9,526 bases of DNA. It comes from Polyangiaceae bacterium (GTDB taxonomy: Bacteria; Myxococcota; Polyangia; Polyangiales; Polyangiaceae). The notes under the pieces are model-generated. The model was not told where the DNA came from. It did not search any database and worked only from the letters and a program-made list of their open reading frames with translations. The stretch covers positions 1 through 9,526 of the forward strand of contig JAICTU010000360.1 of NCBI GenBank assembly GCA_025936205.1, given 5' to 3'. Positions 1 through 6,284 of this stretch are shown here, piece after piece (position 1 is the first letter of the stretch; each line of letters begins with the position of its first letter). The position numbers were made by a program, and so were the translations under genes.

Positions 1-2
1 AC

Positions 3-1346
3 GGCATCGGCTTCGTGGTGACCGATCCGGCGGGAGCTCCGTCGATCGGCTTGACCCGCGGCATCATCTCGCAGAGCCGCGAATATGGCGTGCTCGTGAA
101 TGGCCCTGGCCCGCAGGTGGTGCTCACGGATTTGAGCGTGACCGGGACCGAGGCCGTGGATGCGCCGGCGCGCTCGGGCGCGGTCTTGTTCGTGAACCCG
201 GCGCCTGCATCACAAGCGGCTGATGGTTTGCTCACCCTCGAGCGCACCAGGCTCGATGACAACGTAGATTCGGGCGCGAGCGTCAGCGGTCCCCACATCG
301 AGCTGGACCTCACCGACGTGAGCATCAGCAACACCAAGCCCCTGGCGAGCGGTGAGGCGGGTGCCGGCCTGCTCGCGCAGAACGGCGCCGTGATCGAAGG
401 CACGCGCGTGCAGCTGGCCAACAACGCGCATACCGGCGTGGCGGTCGAGGGCACCGGCACCGAGGTCACGCTGCAGGATCTGATCGTGAACGACACGCAG
501 CCTGCCTCGCCGAGCGGCCCCTCCGGCGAGGGCCTGAAGGTGGTGGGTGGCTCCGTGTCGATCGACTATGCCTCGTTCCTGCGCAATGCCGCAGCCGGGG
601 TCTGGGCGGCGCAGGCGGCCACGGTGGAGCTGAATGACGTCTCGATCGACCAGACCCAGGCGCCGGCGGGCGGCTCCGGTGTAGGCATCGACGTGATCGG
701 AGCGAACCTGACCGGTGATCGCGTGACGATCAGCAACAGTCACGGACTCGGTCTGTCGGCGGCGCTGGGCTCTCAGGTGCAGCTGAACGACGTGAGCATC
801 TCCGGCACGCTGGCGGCCAGCATCGCGGGCCGCGGCGTCGAGGTCGGTTCCGGATCGACTGTGGAGCTGAACGTCGTATCGATCACCGGCAGCCAAGACT
901 ATGCGGTGCTCGCTTCGGGCCCGGACGACAAGACTGCCGGTCTCCTCGCGCAGTTCCCGCAGCCGGCGGCTCTGCCGGCTCAGACCACGCTCAACCTCTA
1001 TGACCTGAGCGTGCATGATACCGGCGCGGGCGGCCTGGCGGTGCTGCCCGGGACGACGCTCGACATGGACACCTTCGACATTCACGCCAGCAGCGGCGCT
1101 GCAGGCATGCAACTGGTCGACGGCGCCACCGTCACGGCGATCGCCGGCAACATCACCGGTAACCCGATCGGCGTGAACGTACAGGGCGGCAGCAGTATCG
1201 ACGTGAGCAAGGCGATCACCAAGACCGTGATCCAGGGCAACAAGAAGGACAAGGACACCCAGTCGCTGCCGCTTCCCGCGCTCTCCGATCTGCTCGCGCG
1301 CAGCGGCGACCGCCTGCAGCCGCAGGCGATCAACAGCCCACGTTAG
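3..1346 (+). CDS. C-terminal part of a secreted-type right-handed beta-helix repeat protein (5' partial)
   Basis: The frame is open from base 3 and ends at TAG 1344-1346. GTG at 15 is only the first start-like codon in the window; the real start lies upstream. Numbering from GTG 15, a short strand-and-turn motif recurs at residues 37-45, 99-107, 153-161, 206-214, 257-265, 285-293 and 328-336, with variants LTDLSVTGT, LNDVSISGT and LYDLSVHDT. Spacing is mostly 51-62 residues, about two helix coils. Between the motifs are Gly/Val/Ala-rich strands such as GVAVEGTGTEVTLQDL. This is the pattern of a parallel beta-helix (pectate-lyase-like fold). There are no cysteines and no sign of catalytic residues, and the last 35 residues leave the repeat and carry no membrane or sorting tail. 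The protein is probably exported, but its signal peptide is outside the window. The role is unknown; adhesion or polysaccharide binding is inferred from the fold only. Confidence 0.8.
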   Translation, partial: GIGFVVTDPAGAPSIGLTRGIISQSREYGVLVNGPGPQVVLTDLSVTGTEAVDAPARSGAVLFVNPAPASQAADGLLTLERTRLDDNVDSGASVSGPHIELDLTDVSISNTKPLASGEAGAGLLAQNGAVIEGTRVQLANNAHTGVAVEGTGTEVTLQDLIVNDTQPASPSGPSGEGLKVVGGSVSIDYASFLRNAAAGVWAAQAATVELNDVSIDQTQAPAGGSGVGIDVIGANLTGDRVTISNSHGLGLSAALGSQVQLNDVSISGTLAASIAGRGVEVGSGSTVELNVVSITGSQDYAVLASGPDDKTAGLLAQFPQPAALPAQTTLNLYDLSVHDTGAGGLAVLPGTTLDMDTFDIHASSGAAGMQLVDGATVTAIAGNITGNPIGVNVQGGSSIDVSKAITKTVIQGNKKDKDTQSLPLPALSDLLARSGDRLQPQAINSPR

Positions 1347-1389
1347 GAGAGTGCGTAAGGTCGAACCAGGGTGAGACAGAAACGTCGCC

Positions 1390-1424
1390 GAGGCGCATTC
1401 TGGCTCGGCAGACCAGAACGCCTC
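1390..1424 (+). terminator. Candidate hairpin after the beta-helix gene
   Basis: The arms GAGGCG-CA-TTCTGG (1390-1403) and CCAGAACGCCTC (1413-1424) pair over 12 bp with a 2-base bulge and a 9-base loop. The hairpin starts 44 bases after the stop codon of the beta-helix gene and lies before the amphi-Trp start. No T run follows (the next bases are GGGCCCCG), so it is not a classical intrinsic terminator. It could serve Rho-dependent or 3'-end-stabilising termination, or be a leader structure of the next gene. Confidence 0.4.
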
Positions 1425-1490
1425 GGGCCCCGCGCGCGAACGACGCGCCCCTTTGGCGCTGGCACTTGGCTTGCACTTCAGCGCCTCGCG

Positions 1491-1937
1491 ATGACAAAGC
1501 TCGAGATTGAATACGACGAACGGCGCTCGCTGGAGAGCACCGTGGACCAGCTGCAAAGCCTGGTGGACGGCCTCCGTTCGGGTGCGCTCACCATCGCGCG
1601 CGGCGACCGCCGGCTCCTGTTCTTGCTGAAGCCGGACGCTCCGCTCGAGTTCACGCTGCACGCGGAGCGCTGCGGAGAGCGTGAACGGCTGAACCTCTCC
1701 CTCGAATGGCGGCGCCAGCACCTGCGGATCGGCGGCGGCGGAGCCATGACCGAGGCGGACAGCGCCGAAGCGGCTGCCAGCGCTCGGGAACTGGCGGAGC
1801 ACGAAGACCCGTCGGAGCACCAGCACACGGATGCGTTCGAGGAAGACGATGACGACTTCGACGATGCCGCGGAGACCCTCCGCCACGGCCATCAGCTGGC
1901 GCAGGCGCTGCGAGACAGCCCGCTGGAACGCCACTGA
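1491..1937 (+). CDS. Small amphi-Trp domain protein with acidic C-terminal tail
   Basis: The product is 148 residues from ATG 1491 to TGA 1935-1937. Residues 1-75 match the amphi-Trp domain as I know it: a short N-terminal strand (KLEIEYDE), an amphipathic helix (STVDQLQSLVDGLRSG), two amphipathic strands, and a closing strand with the signature Trp (LNLSLEW, W73). The function of this domain family is not established. Residues 86-128 form a low-complexity acidic tail, with DAFEEDDDDFDD at 114-125. There is no signal peptide or membrane segment, so it is probably cytoplasmic. The same frame is open upstream to GTG 1371, but that would add 40 Arg-rich residues unlike the domain and span the hairpin at 1390-1424; ATG 1491 puts the domain at the very N-terminus as is usual. 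No convincing ribosome binding site precedes either start. Confidence 0.72.
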   Translation: MTKLEIEYDERRSLESTVDQLQSLVDGLRSGALTIARGDRRLLFLLKPDAPLEFTLHAERCGERERLNLSLEWRRQHLRIGGGGAMTEADSAEAAASARELAEHEDPSEHQHTDAFEEDDDDFDDAAETLRHGHQLAQALRDSPLERH

Positions 1938-1984
1938 GTCGCAGATCGGCGTGGCGAAACTGCTGGTGCTCGTCCAGTCCGCGC

Positions 1985-2499
1985 AGTTGGTATCCGTCGG
2001 GTAGCGCCAGCGCCGGGGTCGTGCCGGCGGGCGATCCCACGGGCGGGCTGGCGGCTGGCATCGCGGCGGCCGACGCGGTCTGCCAGGACGACGCACAGAG
2101 CAAGGGCTTGCCGGGCACCTACCGCGCGTTTCTGGCGACCAGCGCAGCGAGCGCGATCTCTCGCTTCGAGACCAGCGCTGCGCCTTGGGTCCGCGTCGAC
2201 GGCATCCCGATCGTCCATGCTGCGAGCGACCTCGGGCGCAGCAAAGGTCGCTTCGTGGCGCCGTTACAGGTGACCGCAGCGGGCGGCAACTTGCTCAACC
2301 ATGCCGCCTGGACGGGCAGTGGGGACCCTGGTGCGCCCGGCAACCTCGGCAGCACTTGCAATGACTGGCGATCGGCCGCGAACAGCTCGTCCGGCACCGC
2401 TGGCACCGTGCAGTTCTCCGCCTTCAGCCAGGTCTCGGCTCGGGCCCGGAGAACGCTTGCGACTCGACGTACTCGCATCTCTACTGCTTGCAGTTGTGA
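1985..2499 (+). pseudogene. Frameshifted remnant of a Cys/Trp lectin-like (DUF1554-like) extracellular domain
   Basis: Frame 2 reads a recognisable domain from about base 1991: GGLAAGIAAADAVCQDDA, then LPGTYRAFLATS, PWVRVDG, AAWTGSGDPG and STCNDWRS. This is the order seen in small extracellular domains that are common in myxobacterial surface proteins: an ADA.CQ motif, a G(T)YRA(F/W)LS motif, WTG, and C..W, ending in a C.....LYC motif. Here the expected ending, CDSTYSHLYCLQL followed by TGA at 2497-2499, lies in frame 1 rather than frame 2, so the reading frame is broken between about 2430 and 2450 (equivalent to loss of one base). The 5' side is also defective: from 1934 to 2021 the frame is open but has no ATG, GTG or TTG, and no signal peptide is visible. 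GTG 2021 is inside the domain. I read it as a decayed gene fragment. A sequencing error would explain the frameshift but not the missing N-terminus. Confidence 0.68.
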
Positions 2500-2504
2500 G
2501 CACG

Positions 2505-2521
2505 CCCGGCGGTCCCGCGGG
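2505..2521 (+). terminator. Weak GC hairpin after the remnant gene
   Basis: CCCGGCGGTCCCGCGGG can fold into a 6-bp stem with one bulged base and a 4-base loop, six bases after the TGA of the lectin-like remnant, and is followed by TAAAC. It may be the remnant's old terminator. There is no T tract, and short GC palindromes are common at this base composition. The remaining bases up to glgC at 2600 show no clear promoter. Confidence 0.2.
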
Positions 2522-2599
2522 TAAACTCCGACCGTGGCGCGTTGCTGCTCTAGAGCGCCTGGGCTGGCGGCAGCGATCCCCGAATGTTAGCCCTCGACC

Positions 2600-3856
2600 A
2601 TGAACAATGCGATCGCCGTGGTACTCGGGGGCGGGCGGGGCGCACGGCTGTTCCCACTGACGCAGTATCGCTCCAAGCCGGCCGTACCGATCGGCGCGAG
2701 CTACCGGCTGGTGGACGTTGCCGTGAGCAACTGCATCCACGCCAACTTGCGTCGCATCTTCGTGATCACGCAGTATCAGTCCGAGAGCCTCAACCGGCAC
2801 ATCACCGACACCTACAAGTTCGATGCCTTTGCCTCGGGCTTCATCGAAGTACTGGTGGCAGAGCAAACCGACGCCAAGGAGAGCGACTGGTTTCGTGGCA
2901 CCGCGGACGCCGTGCGCAAGACCATGAAGCACGTGGCTCGCGAGACCTGGGACCACCTCGTGATCCTCTCCGGAGACCAGCTCTATCGCATGGATCTGGA
3001 GGCCATGCTGCGGGTCCATCGTGAGACCTCGGCGGACGTCACGGTAGCGATGAAGCCCGTCCCTGCCGAGCAGACTCACGGCCTGGGGATCATGAAGGTG
3101 GACTCGAGCGGTCGCGTCCTGCACTTTGACGAAAAACCGCCTGCCTCGCGCTTGCCGGGCCTGGAATCGACGCCACCGGGAGCACGTGCGCCGGTCTATC
3201 TGGCATCCATGGGGATCTACGCCTTCACACGTGAGGCCGTGGTGCGAGCGGTCGAGAATGCGGCGCACATGGACTTCGGCCATCATGTGTTGCCCAGCAT
3301 GCTGTCCAGCGCGCGCGTCCAGGGCTATCTGTATGATGGCTACTGGGAGGACGTGGGGACCGTGCGCTCCTACTTTGAGGCCAACCTGGCGCTGACGAAG
3401 GCGGGCTCGGCCTTCAACTTCTACCATCCGAGTTATCCCATCTACACGCAGCGGCCGTTCCTGGCGCCGACTCAGTTCTACTCCTGTCATATCCATGATG
3501 CGCTGATCGCGGACGGCTGCTTCCTCGACCGCGTGAACATCGACCGGGCCATCATCGGTGTGCGCAGCCGCATCGGGGCAGACGTCACCATCAAGAATAG
3601 CCTCGTGCTCGGCGCCGACGATTATGAGATCGCCGTCGAGGACCAGCCGGGCGTGAATCGGCACCCACACCTCGGCATCGGAGACAACAGCTGGATCGAG
3701 AACGCCATCATCGACAAGAATGCGCGCATCGGCAAGAACGTCCGGATCCAAAATGCAAACGGCCTGCGCGACCATGACGGCGACTCCTTCTTCGTGCGGG
3801 ACGGCATCGTGATCGTCCCCAAGTCCGGCGTCATCCCGGACGGCACCGTGATCTGA
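2600..3856 (+). CDS. glgC: Glucose-1-phosphate adenylyltransferase (ADP-glucose pyrophosphorylase)
   Basis: The enzyme makes ADP-glucose from glucose-1-phosphate and ATP, the committed step of bacterial glycogen synthesis, in the cytoplasm. The product is 418 residues, near the usual length. The nucleotidyltransferase domain has the N-terminal GGGRGARLFPLT loop (10-21) followed by KPAVPIG (26-32), YRLVDVAVSNC (35-45), WFRGTADAVRK (97-107), LSGDQLYRMD (123-132) with catalytic Asp126, and the glucose-phosphate-binding Lys179 in FDEKP. WEDVGTV (249-255) leads into a C-terminal left-handed beta-helix (about 290-418). The GFIEVL segment (80-85), the C-terminal order IIDKNARIGKN then PDGTVI, and the lack of a long insert resemble the cyanobacterial/plant type more than the E. 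coli type. Lys373 and Lys408 align with the two activator-binding lysines of that group. ATG 2600 has no strong ribosome binding site. The gene stands alone, with no other glycogen gene in the window. Confidence 0.95.
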   Translation: MNNAIAVVLGGGRGARLFPLTQYRSKPAVPIGASYRLVDVAVSNCIHANLRRIFVITQYQSESLNRHITDTYKFDAFASGFIEVLVAEQTDAKESDWFRGTADAVRKTMKHVARETWDHLVILSGDQLYRMDLEAMLRVHRETSADVTVAMKPVPAEQTHGLGIMKVDSSGRVLHFDEKPPASRLPGLESTPPGARAPVYLASMGIYAFTREAVVRAVENAAHMDFGHHVLPSMLSSARVQGYLYDGYWEDVGTVRSYFEANLALTKAGSAFNFYHPSYPIYTQRPFLAPTQFYSCHIHDALIADGCFLDRVNIDRAIIGVRSRIGADVTIKNSLVLGADDYEIAVEDQPGVNRHPHLGIGDNSWIENAIIDKNARIGKNVRIQNANGLRDHDGDSFFVRDGIVIVPKSGVIPDGTVI

Positions 3857-3861
3857 CGGGG

Positions 3862-3886
3862 GCTGCCAGGCGGGCGCCGGGGCAGT
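3862..3886. terminator. Possible bidirectional terminator between convergent genes
   Basis: Only 35 bp separate the convergent stops of glgC (3856) and the transferase (3892). Within them CTGCC (3863-3867) and GGCAG (3881-3885) can form a short 5-bp stem around a GC-rich loop. Position favours a shared terminator, but the stem is short and there is no T run on either side. Confidence 0.22.
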
Positions 3887-3891
3887 GAGGG

Positions 3892-4551
3892 CTAGCGGAT
3901 GTCGTCCACGTTCACGCCGAGTCGCTCCGCAGAGAGCGCGAGGGTGCGCTCCCAGGCGGGGCGCGTGAAGCAACGTTCGTAGTAGGCCCTGATCCTCGGG
4001 AAGGGGACCATCAGGTTGCTCTTGCGAATGGTGCGCAGAACGCCCGCCATCATGATGTCGGCGGCGGTGAAATCGGCGCACGCGATCCACGTGCGCTGAT
4101 CCAGGCGGCGCTCGACGCCCTCGAGCCAGCGATGAGCGAGCTTGGGCACTTCTTCGTGGAGTGCGAGCGCCGCCTTGCGGCTGTCGAAGATCCCGAGCAG
4201 GTCGAGGCACGTCAGGGTTGGCTCGACCGTGCCGACCGCAGCGAAGCACCACTGAATGACGCGGGTGCGGCCCCGGACATCACCGGGGATCAGCTTGCCG
4301 GCCTTTTCGGCCAGGTAAAGCACCACCGCCGCGGACTCGGCCACCACGAAGCCATCGTCCTCGATGACCGGCGCTTGGCGGAAGGGGCTCATCCGGCCGT
4401 ACTCGTCGCTGTCGAGATCTCCAGCCGTATGGTCGAGCGCGCGGACGCGATAGGGCAGGCCCGTCTCCTCGAGCGCCCACTGCGCGCGCAGGTCTTTCGT
4501 TTCGCCGACCCCCTCGGGAAAGATACGGCCGAAGCCATAGAGTGTGATCAT
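3892..4551 (-). CDS. Glutathione S-transferase family protein
   Basis: The product is 219 residues, the usual size of a cytosolic GST. Residues 2-82 have the thioredoxin-fold half: ITLYGFG at the N-terminus, then SPFRQAPVIEDDGFVVAES (55-73) with the cis-proline Pro61 and the Glu72-Ser73 glutathione-binding pair, then AAVVLYLAEK. Residues from about 92 form the all-helical half, including ADFTAADIMMAGVLR (159-173) with the conserved AD capping motif. The activating Ser/Tyr/Cys is not clear near the start, so the class and substrate are open: detoxification by glutathione conjugation or a GST-like isomerase are both possible. ATG 4551 is chosen over starts up to 171 bases upstream because a perfect GGAGGA sits just before it and the domain begins at residue 2. 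The gene reads alone, convergent with glgC. Confidence 0.9.
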   Translation of the reverse strand: MITLYGFGRIFPEGVGETKDLRAQWALEETGLPYRVRALDHTAGDLDSDEYGRMSPFRQAPVIEDDGFVVAESAAVVLYLAEKAGKLIPGDVRGRTRVIQWCFAAVGTVEPTLTCLDLLGIFDSRKAALALHEEVPKLAHRWLEGVERRLDQRTWIACADFTAADIMMAGVLRTIRKSNLMVPFPRIRAYYERCFTRPAWERTLALSAERLGVNVDDIR

Positions 4552-4555
4552 ATTG

Positions 4556-4561
4556 TCCTCC
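4556..4561 (-). promoter_or_regulatory. Ribosome binding site of the GST gene
   Basis: On the minus strand GGAGGA is followed by CAAT and then ATG (4551-4549). It is the strongest Shine-Dalgarno match I see in the window, although its 4-base spacing is slightly short. It fixes the start of the transferase and rules out the longer Arg-rich N-terminal extension. Confidence 0.8.
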
Positions 4562-4706
4562 GTCGCCGCCCTTTTCTTTCGCAGCGCGAGGATGCCACGC
4601 CGCGAATCCGGGCGCGAGTGGGACCGGGCAAAGGACGCGTAATCGCGACGTCGGGCGAATGTCAGCGTGTGGAGGGCCCGGCCCCTCGAGTTGTCCGGAG
4701 CTTCAG

Positions 4707-4803
4707 GTTTCCCGAGGAACAAGGCGCTCTCGCGAGGACGAATTCAGGTTCCTCGAGGAACATGACATCCGTCTCCGTAGACCCGCCTCGTTCGGTCCCG
4801 AAC
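4707..4803. promoter_or_regulatory. Evenly spaced array of 14-bp inverted repeats (GTTC-N6-GAAC type)
   Basis: Three 14-bp dyads lie in the gap between the OmpA stop (4827) and the GST start (4551): GTTTCCCGAGGAAC (4707-4720), GTTCCTCGAGGAAC (4748-4761, a perfect palindrome) and GTTCGGTCCCGAAC (4790-4803). Their centres are 41 and 42 bp apart, about four helical turns. The first two share 18 of 20 bases over 4702-4721 and 4743-4762. A fourth, weaker match, ATTCGAGCACGAAC, lies at 4829-4842 inside the end of the OmpA gene, 39 bp further on. This looks like a cooperative operator array for a dimeric regulator, about 155-250 bp upstream of the GST start, or a decayed 41-bp tandem repeat. No T tract supports a terminator. 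Confidence 0.5.
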
Positions 4804-4826
4804 GTGATTCCGAGCAGCTCGATTCG

Positions 4827-6284
4827 CTATTCGAGCACGAACTCGACGCGCCGGTTGCGGGCGCGCGCCTTCTCGTCGCTGCCTTCGTCCCTCGGCCGAT
4901 CGGGGCCGTAGGAGCGCACGCGCAGGCGGAGCGGGTTGACGCCGTGCTGGATCAGGTAGCGGCGCACCGAGTGGGCGCGCTCTTCGCTGAGCTGCATGTT
5001 GAAGGCGCGGGGGCCGGTGTCGTCGGTGTGGCCTTCGACGCGCATGTGCTCGATTTCCGGGTTGGCCTTGAGCGTGAGCGCGACTTGATCGAGTAAGCCG
5101 TGGGACTCGGGGTCGATCTCGGCCGAACCGGTGCGGAAGCGGATCGTGTCGAGCACCGTGAAGTGCCCGTCTTCGTAGGTGACACGCGGGTCGCCGGAGT
5201 CGGGGCAACCGTCGTCGTCATCGACGCCGTTGATGGTCTCCTTGGCGTCCGGGCATTTGTCAAAGACGTCGGCGACGCCGTCGTGGTCGGAATCCGGGTC
5301 CTCCTCGGGGCAGCCGTCTGCGTCTTCGATGCCGTCGCGATCCTCCGGATCTTGCGGGCACTCGTCGTCGGCGTCGCTGACGCCGTCGCCGTCGTGGTCG
5401 TGGCTGGTAGGTGTGAAGCGGACGCCCAGGAAGCCGCGCACCGTGGGCACGCCGTAGCCGGCGATCACGCCGATACCGGGGCCGCCGATGAGCTGCCAGT
5501 CGGAGCTGATGTTGTGGCTCAGGAAGCCGAGCGCCTCGAGCGGCAGCTCTTCGGTGTCGTGCTCGTGCAGGCCGATGCCGCCGTCGAGCTCGATGCCGAT
5601 CTCGGTCTTGCCGGAGATGCCGCCGAAGCGGTAGCCGAGCGCCGCCGCATAGGCGAGCTCGTCATCGGCGTCGACGTTGAGGAAGCGGGACGTGGAGCGC
5701 ACCGCGACCCCGAGGTTGAAACCGATGCGCACGCCCGACAGGAAGCGATGCTCGAGCGCCACCTTGGGCACCAGCTCGACCGCGCGCTGGCCGCCGGAGA
5801 AGTCACCGCTGTGCGTCGGCAAGCGCACTTCGGCGAGCAGCGCGAGGCCCACGCCGCTCTTCAGATCCGAGAGCAGCTCCAGCTTGGGCACCAGGCGCAG
5901 ATCGCCGATGCCGCCCCCGGACGGGTTGATGTCGCCCGACTGCAGCACGTAGAGCGGCAGAGCGGCGCCCAGCGCCAGTCTGCGCGTCAGGCTCGCGGAG
6001 ACGACGGCGTCGAAGCCGAGCCGTCCGCCCACGAAGCTGCGGCTCAGGTTGCCGTTTGCGTCGGCCGTGACCAGCGGGTTGTGCGCGTAGTTCAGCCACA
6101 GCCCCAGGTCCCAGCGATCGTCGGGGTGGCGAACGGCCGTGCCTTCGGCATTGACGAAGCCGTCGTGGGTGACGGCAGGTTTGAAGCGCTGCGCGTCGAC
6201 CTGCGCGCGCGCGTAGGGTGCGAGCAGGAGCGAGAGCAGCCCGAGGCCGCTCAGCAGGGAGGTCGCTCGCGTGCGCCTCAACAT
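4827..6284 (-). CDS. Outer-membrane OmpA-family protein with beta-barrel-like region and TSP3 repeats
   Basis: The product is 485 residues. A signal peptide (1-27) ends in PYARA before QVDAQRF. Residues 28-290 alternate Gly and hydrophobic strands and look like a beta-barrel: RWDLGLWLNY (57-66), FVGGRLGFD and ending VRGFLGVRF (282-290). Residues 296-363 are thrombospondin type 3 calcium-binding repeats (DHDGDGVSDADDECP, DSDHDGVADVFDKCP and a shorter DDDDGCP). Residues 372-485 are an OmpA C-terminal peptidoglycan-binding domain with IRFRTGSAEI, VEGHTDDTG (416-424, Asp421), LSEERAHSVRRYL (432-444, Arg436) and RNRRVEFVLE at the end. Taken together it probably sits in the outer membrane, grips the cell wall and exposes or spaces a calcium-rich linker. 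Its ATG overlaps the stop of the preceding gene in ATGTTGA, so the two are expected to be co-expressed by translational coupling. Confidence 0.92.
   Translation of the reverse strand: MLRRTRATSLLSGLGLLSLLLAPYARAQVDAQRFKPAVTHDGFVNAEGTAVRHPDDRWDLGLWLNYAHNPLVTADANGNLSRSFVGGRLGFDAVVSASLTRRLALGAALPLYVLQSGDINPSGGGIGDLRLVPKLELLSDLKSGVGLALLAEVRLPTHSGDFSGGQRAVELVPKVALEHRFLSGVRIGFNLGVAVRSTSRFLNVDADDELAYAAALGYRFGGISGKTEIGIELDGGIGLHEHDTEELPLEALGFLSHNISSDWQLIGGPGIGVIAGYGVPTVRGFLGVRFTPTSHDHDGDGVSDADDECPQDPEDRDGIEDADGCPEEDPDSDHDGVADVFDKCPDAKETINGVDDDDGCPDSGDPRVTYEDGHFTVLDTIRFRTGSAEIDPESHGLLDQVALTLKANPEIEHMRVEGHTDDTGPRAFNMQLSEERAHSVRRYLIQHGVNPLRLRVRSYGPDRPRDEGSDEKARARNRRVEFVLE

Noticed and set aside
210..2096. 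Long open frame on the minus strand (628 codons)
   Set aside because: It runs antisense across the beta-helix gene, the amphi-Trp gene and the lectin remnant. Its product is a low-information Arg/Ala/His-rich sequence with no domain pattern, as expected from the complement of high-GC genes.
2547..2556. Perfect palindrome GCTCTAGAGC upstream of glgC
   Set aside because: A 10-bp palindrome is expected several times in a window of this length. With no second copy or promoter fit it is not supported as an operator.
2264..4252. Long open frame on the minus strand (662 codons) opposite glgC
   Set aside because: It lies antisense to glgC, whose protein is unmistakable, and also overlaps most of the GST gene in another frame. 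Its composition is that of a shadow.
4560..4660. Possible sigma-54 promoter for the GST gene (minus-strand TGGCAT followed by a GC further on)
   Set aside because: The distance between the GG and GC elements does not match the required spacing.
4748..4761. LexA (SOS) box reading of the GTTCCTCGAGGAAC palindrome
   Set aside because: Known LexA sites have other half-site order or spacing (for example CTG-N10-CAG or GAAC-N4-GTTC); the half-sites here face the other way and no SOS gene is adjacent.
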